From: M55B129 sp964506505
GTDB lineage: Bacteria > Bacillota > Dethiobacteria > DTU022
DNA: 29,906 nucleotides
Assembly (NCBI GenBank): GCA_964506505.1
Contig: CAZDKY010000038.1
Location: 1-29,906 of the forward strand
Reading direction: 5' to 3'
Shown: piece by piece, positions 23,755 through 29,906 of the stretch
Layout: each line of letters begins with the position of its first letter
Numbering within the stretch: position 1 is the first letter of the stretch
The notes under the pieces: generated by a model
The model's database searches: none
Seen by the model: the letters and a program-made list of their open reading frames with translations, nothing else
Told to the model about the DNA's origin: nothing
Program-made: the position numbers and the translations under genes

Positions 23755-24318
23755 ATGGCTGAACCGGTCATGCAGTTAAGAAATCGCCTCAGTTACCTGA
23801 CCTACCTAGCCTTGCTGGTTACCTTTGCCGTAGTTATTCATACTGTAGAAGCGGCACTGCCTCTGCCAATGCCGGTGCCTGGAGTAAGACTGGGGTTGGC
23901 CAATATTATTACTTTGTTAACTCTGGTTATCTTTGGCCTGCGCAGTGGATTGTTTGTTGTAATCCTGAGGACTGTCCTCGGCAGCCTTTTTGTCGGCGGT
24001 CTGTTCGGTTTTAGCTTTTGGCTCAGCGTGACGGCTGGAGTGACCAGCTGCCTGGTAATGGCTCTGGTCCTGATCATGAAGCGCAAAGAAATAGTTAGCA
24101 TGATCTCGGTGAGTGTGACCGGAGCGGCTGTCCATAACATGATCCAGCTGACAATAGCCAGTCTCATTATCGGTAACATGGATCTACTCAGGGGTTATAT
24201 GCCGCTTTTGTTGTTGCTTTCTGTTCCCACGGGAATATTTACCGGTCTGGTTGCTCACTATCTGGAAGGGATAACCGTGAAGATTCTTACCCAGGCCGGA
24301 GGGAGGAAGGAGGGATGA
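23755..24318 (+). CDS. Gx transporter / heptaprenyl diphosphate synthase component I-like membrane protein
   Basis: A 187-residue integral membrane protein with about five or six helices. PLPMPVPGVRLGLANIITLLTL and FGLRSGLFVVILRTVLGSLFVGGLFG match the COG4769 'Gx transporter/HepS component I' family, which looks like an ECF-type substrate-binding subunit rather than a synthase. Its true substrate is not known to me. Next to apbE, a flavin or isoprenoid precursor are possible cargoes (inference only). I used the ATG at 23755, nine bases after GGAAAGG, rather than the TTG at 23737. The stop overlaps the maf start (ATGA). Confidence 0.82.
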   Translation: MAEPVMQLRNRLSYLTYLALLVTFAVVIHTVEAALPLPMPVPGVRLGLANIITLLTLVIFGLRSGLFVVILRTVLGSLFVGGLFGFSFWLSVTAGVTSCLVMALVLIMKRKEIVSMISVSVTGAAVHNMIQLTIASLIIGNMDLLRGYMPLLLLLSVPTGIFTGLVAHYLEGITVKILTQAGGRKEG

Positions 24319-24917
24319 AATTAATTCTGGCTTCAGCATCTCCACGACGCGCCGACCTGTTGGTACAGGCGGGCATACCTTTTGAGGTCGTGGTGCCGGT
24401 TGTTTCAGAGAAGGTGGAGGGCTATGCCTCGCCGGAAGAAAAGGTCCACATGGTGGCAGAAAAAAAGGTGCTTGCTGTAGCAGGGACCCTGAAGAACGGA
24501 TTTGTGGTGGCTGCCGATACGGTCGTTTATGTGGGTGGCCGGATCCTGGGCAAACCGGTTGACCGCAGAGAAGCTTTTGAAATGCTGCGCTTTTTGGCCG
24601 GGAGGCAGCATGAAGTATTAACCGGTATCGTAATTTGCGATGCTGCGACCCAGCGCCGTGAAAACGGTGTGGAGAAAACCTTTGTGTGGATGAAGAATCT
24701 TACTGATCAGCAGATCAGTGCGTATGTAGCTACCGGTGAGCCTTTTGATAAGGCAGGAGGTTATGGCATACAGGGCAAAGCGGCTCTCTTTATCGAAAAA
24801 ATTTACGGCTGTTATTCCAACGTTGTCGGATTACCTTTAGGCCTTTTATTTGACCTGATGAATTTTCTAAATATATCACTGTGGTTTAATGAAAAGGATG
24901 GTGACCATGCAGAATAG
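24315..24917 (+). CDS. maf: Maf-type nucleoside triphosphate pyrophosphatase
   Basis: A 200-residue Maf protein that hydrolyses dTTP/UTP or modified nucleotides to monophosphates and is implicated in septum control in Bacillus. The N terminus LILASASPRRADLL is the diagnostic signature; VVAADTVVYVGGRILGKP holds the catalytic aspartate, and GGYGIQGKAALFIEKIYGCYSNVVGLPL is the typical C-terminal part. It overlaps the preceding gene by 4 bases. It precedes radC, the same pairing as in B. subtilis. Confidence 0.94.
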   Translation: MKLILASASPRRADLLVQAGIPFEVVVPVVSEKVEGYASPEEKVHMVAEKKVLAVAGTLKNGFVVAADTVVYVGGRILGKPVDRREAFEMLRFLAGRQHEVLTGIVICDAATQRRENGVEKTFVWMKNLTDQQISAYVATGEPFDKAGGYGIQGKAALFIEKIYGCYSNVVGLPLGLLFDLMNFLNISLWFNEKDGDHAE

Positions 24918-25596
24918 CCCAATAATGATCAAGGATTTGCCTTGTGAAGAGAGACCGCGTGAAAAATTAAAAGCCATGGGTCCAGAAGCTCTCTCCAATG
25001 CCGAATTGCTGGCTATCCTGCTGCGAACCGGCCATAAAAACGAATCTGCCGTTCAACTGGCTACAAGGATACTGGCGGGAGGAGGAGGCCTGAGAAATTT
25101 ACCAGAACTGGCCCTGGAAGATCTACAGGAATTCAAGGGTATCGGACCCGATAAAGCAGTTACGATCAAAGCGGCGCTTGAACTGGGTTGTCGACTCGCT
25201 TCCGCTCCTCGTGAGGCAAACGGGTCTGTAAACAGCCCCCGCCAGGCAGCAGCGATTTTCATGGAAGAATTGCGCTATAAAAAGAAAGAATATTTCAAGA
25301 TTCTACTCTTGAACACGAAAAATTTTATCATTGCCCGGGAGGAAGTTTCCGTAGGCAGTCTCAACGCTTCTATCGTTCACCCGCGAGAAGTATTCACCGT
25401 CCCAATCAGGAAGAGTGCTTCTTCTGTTATTTTCTTCCACAATCATCCCAGCGGTGATCCATCGCCCAGCGAAGAAGATATTGGTTTGACCCGGCGGTTG
25501 GTGGAAGCCGGCGAGATCCTGGGTATCAAAGTACGCGACCATATTATTATCGGCGATGGATGTTATTTCAGTTTTAAAGAAAAAGGTTTGCTTTAG
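24907..25596 (+). CDS. radC: RadC family protein (JAB/MPN domain)
   Basis: A 229-residue RadC-type protein. The N-terminal helix-hairpin-helix-like part includes RPREKLKAMGPEALSNAELLAILLRTG and EFKGIGPDKAVTIKAAL. The C-terminal JAB1/MPN domain holds the metal motif FFHNHPSGDPSPSEED, with an upstream glutamate in REEVSVGSLNASIVHPREV. Despite the name, a direct DNA repair role has not been established for the family. The frame opens at 24889; the ATG at 24907 has the better-spaced AAGGATGG site. It overlaps the end of maf. Confidence 0.93.
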   Translation: MQNSPIMIKDLPCEERPREKLKAMGPEALSNAELLAILLRTGHKNESAVQLATRILAGGGGLRNLPELALEDLQEFKGIGPDKAVTIKAALELGCRLASAPREANGSVNSPRQAAAIFMEELRYKKKEYFKILLLNTKNFIIAREEVSVGSLNASIVHPREVFTVPIRKSASSVIFFHNHPSGDPSPSEEDIGLTRRLVEAGEILGIKVRDHIIIGDGCYFSFKEKGLL

Positions 25597-25604
25597 CAGC
25601 AGAC

Positions 25605-25644
25605 GTGGATTAGAGCGGAGATCTCCTCCACCGGTTTTGTTTTT
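25605..25644 (+). terminator. possible intrinsic terminator after radC
   Basis: GTGGA (25605-25609) pairs with TCCAC (25627-25631), with an inner palindrome GGAGATCTCC (25617-25626), followed by the T-rich CGGTTTTGTTTTT (to 25644). The stem is interrupted by an asymmetric bulge, so strength is uncertain. It would end the rnf-mrp-apbE-maf-radC unit. No strong promoter is visible in the rest of the 107-base gap. Confidence 0.4.
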
Positions 25645-25703
25645 GCTGCCAGTATTAATATCGAGAGATTAACCTGATAGCGACAAATTCTCTTTCAGGG
25701 GTT

Positions 25704-27518
25704 ATGGAGAACTTGATGACTAAAATAAATGATGATCTTTTTGATTCAATTTTGAGCCGTGTCCGTAAGCCTGGCCAGTACACTGGCGGGGAACTTAATG
25801 CGGTAGATAAGGATTTTGACACGGTGTCAGCGCGTATGGTTCTTGCTTTTCCCGATCTTTATGAAGTGGGTATGTCCAACCAGGGATTGAAAATCCTCTA
25901 CGAAAGCGTCAACAGTCGTTCGGATATGCTTATGGAGCGAGTTTTTGCCCTGGACGTAGATATGGAAGGTCAACTTCGCCGCTACAAATTGCCTCTTTTC
26001 ACCCTGGAAAGCAGGAGGGCAGTGCGCGATTTTGATGTGATCGGTTTTTCCCTGCAGTATGAATTGAGTTATACAAATGTTTTGAACATGCTTGATCTGG
26101 CCGGGCTCTCGCTTTACAGCAGCGAGCGGGCGGACGAAGACCCTCTAGTTATCGGCGGTGGCCCGTGCGCTTACAATCCGGAGCCGCTGGCACCTTTTTT
26201 TGATCTTTTCGTGATCGGGGAAGCAGAAGAAAGCCTTCCCCGGCTCCTCGAAAAGCTGGTCACTTTAAAAGAAAAAGGCCTGTCTCGCCAGGAAATACTG
26301 GTTACCCTTTCAGCCAGTGAGGGAATTTATGTTCCTTCGCTTTACCGGCCTCTCTATCAAGAAGGTAAGCTTTGCGGCGTGGAGGTCCTTGACCGGCGGG
26401 CGCCTAAGTCAATAACCAAGCTGACCATCCCTGATCTTGACCTGGCACCGTACCCCATAGCACCGGTGATTCCTTACATACAGGTAGTTCATGACCGGGC
26501 AGTGGTGGAACTTTTCCGTGGCTGTGTGCGGGGTTGCCGGTTTTGCCAGGCCGGTTTTATATTTCGTCCGGTCCGCCGGCGCAGCAGGGCCAAGATTGTC
26601 GAGCTTGCCGAACAGCTAATTGACGCTACCGGTTATGATGAACTTTCTCTTTCTTCTCTTAGCAGTGCCGATTACCCCCACATTGAGAAACTCATTGAAG
26701 AATTGGACGAGGCGTTGCAGGGGAGACAGGTCAGGACCAGCCTTCCTTCGCTGCGACTCGATTCCTACTCTGTCCGTCTGGCCGATCGCCTGCATCGGGG
26801 TCGCAGAAGCAGCCTTACTTTTGCTCCGGAGGCAGCGACTGAACGCCTGAGGAGAGTGATCAAAAAAAATATTACCGAAGAAGATATTTTTTCTGCTCTC
26901 GACGATGCCATCAGGGCCGGCTGGCAGGGCTTTAAATTATATTTTATGATCGGGCTGCCGACGGAAACAGACGAAGACGTAGAAGCGATTGTTGATCTCT
27001 GTCGTAGAATCAGGCGGCGATTTAGCGGCCGGATCGGGAAAAAGATTAGCCTATCGGTAAGCGTAGCTACTTTTGTACCCAAAGCACATACTCCTTTTCA
27101 ATGGGAACCTCAACTGAGGCTGGAAAAAACTTTAGCCCGGCAGAAGCTGTTGCGTGACGGTTTTAAAACCATTCCCGGAGTCAATTTTAAATGGCACGAG
27201 GCCGAAGCCAGTTTCCTTGAAGCACTTTTTGCCAGGGGAGATCGAATGGTGGCCTCCCTGCTGGAAAAGGCCTGGACCCTGGGGTGCCGTTTTGACGGCT
27301 GGTCTGAACATTTTTCCTTTGCCCTCTGGCAGAAAGCTTTCAGAGAAAGCGGTCTGCGGCCGGAGGAATACGTTTACCGGCAGTTTGGTTATGGTGATTG
27401 CCTGCCATGGGGCCACCTGCACTGCGGAAAAGAGAGCGAATTCATGGTGCGCGATCACAGGGAAGCTTTTGACAAACAATATTTACAGGGAGAAGAAGAT
27501 GAACAAAATTTGGTTTAG
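25704..27518 (+). CDS. radical SAM protein, TIGR03960-type
   Basis: A 604-residue protein with an N-terminal B12-binding-like domain (RMVLAFPDLYEVGMSNQGLKILY, VIGGGPCAYNPEPLAPFFDLFVIGEAE). The radical SAM core has the cysteine triad in RGCVRGCRFCQAGFIFRPVRRRS (CxxxCxxC). It fits the TIGR03960 family, whose reaction has not been assigned to my knowledge. It is nearly always followed by the TIGR03936 partner, as here with a 20-base overlap, which implies joint action. The ATG at 25704 is used; the ATG at 25716 has GGAG upstream and is an alternative. Confidence 0.88.
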   Translation: MENLMTKINDDLFDSILSRVRKPGQYTGGELNAVDKDFDTVSARMVLAFPDLYEVGMSNQGLKILYESVNSRSDMLMERVFALDVDMEGQLRRYKLPLFTLESRRAVRDFDVIGFSLQYELSYTNVLNMLDLAGLSLYSSERADEDPLVIGGGPCAYNPEPLAPFFDLFVIGEAEESLPRLLEKLVTLKEKGLSRQEILVTLSASEGIYVPSLYRPLYQEGKLCGVEVLDRRAPKSITKLTIPDLDLAPYPIAPVIPYIQVVHDRAVVELFRGCVRGCRFCQAGFIFRPVRRRSRAKIVELAEQLIDATGYDELSLSSLSSADYPHIEKLIEELDEALQGRQVRTSLPSLRLDSYSVRLADRLHRGRRSSLTFAPEAATERLRRVIKKNITEEDIFSALDDAIRAGWQGFKLYFMIGLPTETDEDVEAIVDLCRRIRRRFSGRIGKKISLSVSVATFVPKAHTPFQWEPQLRLEKTLARQKLLRDGFKTIPGVNFKWHEAEASFLEALFARGDRMVASLLEKAWTLGCRFDGWSEHFSFALWQKAFRESGLRPEEYVYRQFGYGDCLPWGHLHCGKESEFMVRDHREAFDKQYLQGEEDEQNLV

Positions 27519-28224
27519 TTTTGCCCGGCATGAAAGACTGCGTTATATTTCGCACCTTGACTTATTGCGCCTGTTTATCCGAGCTATGCGCAGGGAAAGA
27601 TTCCCTGTTGCCTACAGCCAGGGTTTTAATCCCCACCCGCGTTTTAGCCTGGCCCTGCCTTTGCCGCTGGGTGTTACTGCCGATGAAGAGCTGGGGGAAA
27701 TATCCTTTTCCGAGGCTGTTGATGCAGAACAATTTGCCGGCCGGCTGGCAGCGCAGATGCCAATGGGACTGGAGATCACCGGAGCGGTTTGCGTTGATGA
27801 AAACCGGCTGCCTCTTCCTTCACTGGTTGAAGCAGCTTCATACCGGGCAGGGATCATTAATGAAGGGCCTGAGAATATCAGCAGTTTACATTTAGAGCAG
27901 GCCCTGAATGAACTGTTGTCTAAAGATGAAATTAATATTTTAAAACGTGGAAAGAAAAAAAAAGAAAAAGAAATTAACATTCGTTCGCATATACTGGCTC
28001 TCTCAGCCGCCGATAAAGCTGATTATCCAACGGTTGCCATGCTTCTAAGAGCAGGAAGTGGGGGAGGAGTCTCCCCCCTGATTGTCCTTGAAAAAATTAT
28101 TACAGGAACGGGAATTAACGAACCGAAAAATATTCGCTGGGATTTGCACAGGGAGAGACTTTATACCAGTGCTGACGAAAAACTTGAGACCCTGTCTGAA
28201 GGGATGTGCAAAATAAATGGATAA
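27499..28224 (+). CDS. TIGR03936/DUF2344 family partner of the radical SAM protein
   Basis: A 241-residue protein starting MNKIWFSFARHERLRYISHLDLLRLF, then RREFPVAYSQGFNPHPRFS-like sequence with a conserved NPHPR segment, which is typical of the DUF2344 family. In some bacteria the domain is fused to the TIGR03960 protein. Its biochemical job is unknown; a lysine-rich stretch (RGKKKKEKE) near residue 152 may bind nucleic acid (inference). The open frame reaches back to 27154, but the family start and the AGGGAGAAG site place the start at 27499. It overlaps rng by 8 bases. Confidence 0.88.
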   Translation: MNKIWFSFARHERLRYISHLDLLRLFIRAMRRERFPVAYSQGFNPHPRFSLALPLPLGVTADEELGEISFSEAVDAEQFAGRLAAQMPMGLEITGAVCVDENRLPLPSLVEAASYRAGIINEGPENISSLHLEQALNELLSKDEINILKRGKKKKEKEINIRSHILALSAADKADYPTVAMLLRAGSGGGVSPLIVLEKIITGTGINEPKNIRWDLHRERLYTSADEKLETLSEGMCKING

Positions 28225-29906
28225 AAAATTAATTGTTAATTGCGATAACAGGGCTACAAGGGTTGCTTTGCTGGAGAAGGGCAAACTGGTGGAACTGGAT
28301 ATAGAACGTCCGCTGCAGCACCGGGTGGTCGGTAATCTTTACAAGGGGACCGTGGCAAATGTTTTGCCGGGTATGCAGGCTGCTTTTGTAGATATAGGTT
28401 TGGAGAAGAATGCTTTTTTATACGTGGATGATGTATTTAGCGATTGGGATGACGAAAAACCTGCTCCGGCCCGCGGACCTATTGATAAATTGCTGAAAGT
28501 AGGCGAATCATTGATGATCCAGGTGATCAAAGAACCATCTGGTAGCAAGGGAGCCCGTGTTACCGGCCAGATTACTATCCCGGGGCGTTACCTTGTTCTG
28601 GTTCCGGGAGCCGATTATATCGGTGTTTCCCGTCGGATTGAGAGCCAGGCTGAAAGAGAAAGGCTGCGACGGGAAGTGGAAAAATTGAAATCGGAAAACC
28701 TGGGATTGATAGTTCGCACGGTAGCGGAAGGGGTTGATCCTGAAGTGATGGCGAAGGATCTGCAGTTCCTGGTCCAGCTGTGGAACCGGATTATGACCCG
28801 TTTTCAGCAGAAAACAGCCCCGGCCATCCTTTACCAGGATCTTTCCCTGACCTGCCGGATAGCCCGCGATCTCTTTGTTGAGGAGTTTAGCAGTTTTCTG
28901 ATCGACAATGAACATGAGTGTGACAAGGTCAGGGAAATAGTGGATTATATTTCACCCCATTTGAAAAAAAAGGTTAAATTATATCGTGAAGAAGAGCCTA
29001 TCTTCGAACGCTACGGTGTGGAAAAAGAGCTTGAAAGAGCTCTGGCGCGCCAGGTCTGGCTGAAGAGCGGCGGGTACCTGGTTTTCGATGAAACGGAAGC
29101 ACTGACTGTCATTGACGTTAATACGGGGCGTTACATTGGACGTCGCAACCTTGCAGACACCATCTTGAAAACCAATTTGGAAGCTGCCGAGGAAATTGCC
29201 AGGCAGGTACGTCTGCGCGACATCGGGGGGATCATTATCATCGATTTTATCGACATGAGTATTGAAAATCACCGGCGTAAAGTAATTGACCGGCTTAATG
29301 AATCGATAAAATATGATCGTACAAAGACTTATGTGCTTGGATTAACCAATCTTGGCCTTGTTGAAATGACCAGGAAAAAAGTACGCCAGGATCTTTCGGA
29401 ATATCTGCAGCAACCCTGTCCCTATTGTGGGGGATCGGGGAGAGTCCTTACTCCACTGGTTGTCAGCACGCATATTGAAAGCGAACTAAAACGCCAACTG
29501 CAGGATGAAAAGAGTAAAGCCGTCCTTGTGGAAATGCACCATGAAGTAGCTTCCATCATTATTGGCAGCGGCGGCGGCAATTTAAAGAAACTGGAAGATG
29601 AGCTGAAGCGTCATATATTTATACGCGGTACGGAAGATATTCACATTGAACAATTTCGCATTGTAGCCAGGGGTAGCCACAAAGAAATCCAAAACCTGGC
29701 CCTGCCGGTCAAGATTGGAGAAGACCTGGAGGTAACCATTGAAGAGCCCCACACCGCGAATCCCCAGCATGGTATCGCCCGCCTGCAGGGTTTTGTAATC
29801 AATGTAGAAGGAGCGGGTGAGAAGGTGGGTGAAACGGTAAAGGTGGAAATAAAAGACGTTAACCGCACCTTTGCCCGGGCGGTACTGAAAAAAAAGAAAA
29901 AACATT
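28217..29906 (+). CDS. rng: ribonuclease E/G family endoribonuclease (3' end cut by window)
   Basis: The frame is open for 563 codons to the window end without a stop. Residues ~35-125 form the S1-like RNA-binding domain (VGNLYKGTVANVLPGMQAAFVDIGLEKNAF). The catalytic DNase I-like part has D300 in VIDVNTGRYIG and D343/D346 in IIDFIDM. The zinc-link cysteines are C401 and C404 in CPYCGG, at positions close to those of E. coli RNase E. After the small domain there is an extra C-terminal TRAM-like barrel (DLEVTIEEPHTANPQHGIARLQGFV) and a lysine run. It cleaves single-stranded RNA during mRNA decay and rRNA/tRNA maturation. The product seems nearly complete, with the stop probably just beyond the window. 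In Bacillota this family is often followed by rplU. Confidence 0.93.
   Translation, partial: MDKKLIVNCDNRATRVALLEKGKLVELDIERPLQHRVVGNLYKGTVANVLPGMQAAFVDIGLEKNAFLYVDDVFSDWDDEKPAPARGPIDKLLKVGESLMIQVIKEPSGSKGARVTGQITIPGRYLVLVPGADYIGVSRRIESQAERERLRREVEKLKSENLGLIVRTVAEGVDPEVMAKDLQFLVQLWNRIMTRFQQKTAPAILYQDLSLTCRIARDLFVEEFSSFLIDNEHECDKVREIVDYISPHLKKKVKLYREEEPIFERYGVEKELERALARQVWLKSGGYLVFDETEALTVIDVNTGRYIGRRNLADTILKTNLEAAEEIARQVRLRDIGGIIIIDFIDMSIENHRRKVIDRLNESIKYDRTKTYVLGLTNLGLVEMTRKKVRQDLSEYLQQPCPYCGGSGRVLTPLVVSTHIESELKRQLQDEKSKAVLVEMHHEVASIIIGSGGGNLKKLEDELKRHIFIRGTEDIHIEQFRIVARGSHKEIQNLALPVKIGEDLEVTIEEPHTANPQHGIARLQGFVINVEGAGEKVGETVKVEIKDVNRTFARAVLKKKKKH

Noticed and set aside
27154..27498. Long N-terminal extension of the DUF2344 protein
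   Set aside because: The region translates the radical SAM gene in another frame; family similarity begins at MNKIWFSFARHERLRYISH at 27499.

Overview
The window looks like part of the chromosome of an anaerobic, low-to-moderate GC Gram-positive bacterium (Bacillota, probably a Clostridia-type lineage). The evidence is the ferredoxin-based metabolism (2-oxoacid:ferredoxin oxidoreductase and Rnf), the long multi-cluster RnfB typical of Clostridia, a YcbA/YcbB-type two-component pair, strong GGAGG ribosome sites with many TTG/GTG starts, and the gene backbone valS-folC ... maf-radC ... radical SAM-rng. No 16S or other decisive marker is present, so the genus is left open. Every gene I can support is on the + strand. 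I found no rRNA, tRNA, CRISPR array, phage or insertion sequence.

Layout. (1) 37-2795: korDABC, a four-subunit 2-oxoacid:ferredoxin oxidoreductase that makes reduced ferredoxin. (2) 2725-4974: a membrane histidine kinase overlapping korC, and a response regulator with a YcbB-type output domain. (3) 5209-9249: valS and folC behind a probable sigma-A promoter. (4) 9408-14745: rnfCDGEAB, a complete ferredoxin:NAD+ oxidoreductase ion pump. (5) 14762-22642: an Mrp/Mbh-like antiporter module following directly on rnfB, in the order mrpE, mrpF, mrpG, mbhD-like, mbhE-like, mrpB, mrpC, mrpD, then two further NuoL/M/N-type genes. The last of these carries a five-fold 25-residue repeat and a terminal membrane anchor. 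(6) 22652-24318: apbE (flavin transferase) and a small Gx-transporter/HepS-I-like membrane protein. (7) 24315-25596: maf and radC. (8) 25704-29906: a radical SAM protein (TIGR03960 type), its DUF2344 partner (TIGR03936 type), and rng, which is cut by the window end.

How the genes may work together. KorDABC oxidises a 2-oxoacid and reduces ferredoxin. Rnf oxidises ferredoxin with NAD+ and drives Na+ or H+ export. ApbE attaches FMN to RnfD and RnfG; RnfG here has two FMN-binding domains. The Mrp/Mbh-like module has no MrpA-type first subunit and no hydrogenase subunits in this window, but has three antiporter-like subunits. Its tight linkage to rnf suggests either interconversion of Na+ and H+ gradients around Rnf or a physical Rnf-Mrp assembly. 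This linkage and the repeat-bearing last subunit are the most interesting points of the window. The rest is ordinary housekeeping sequence.
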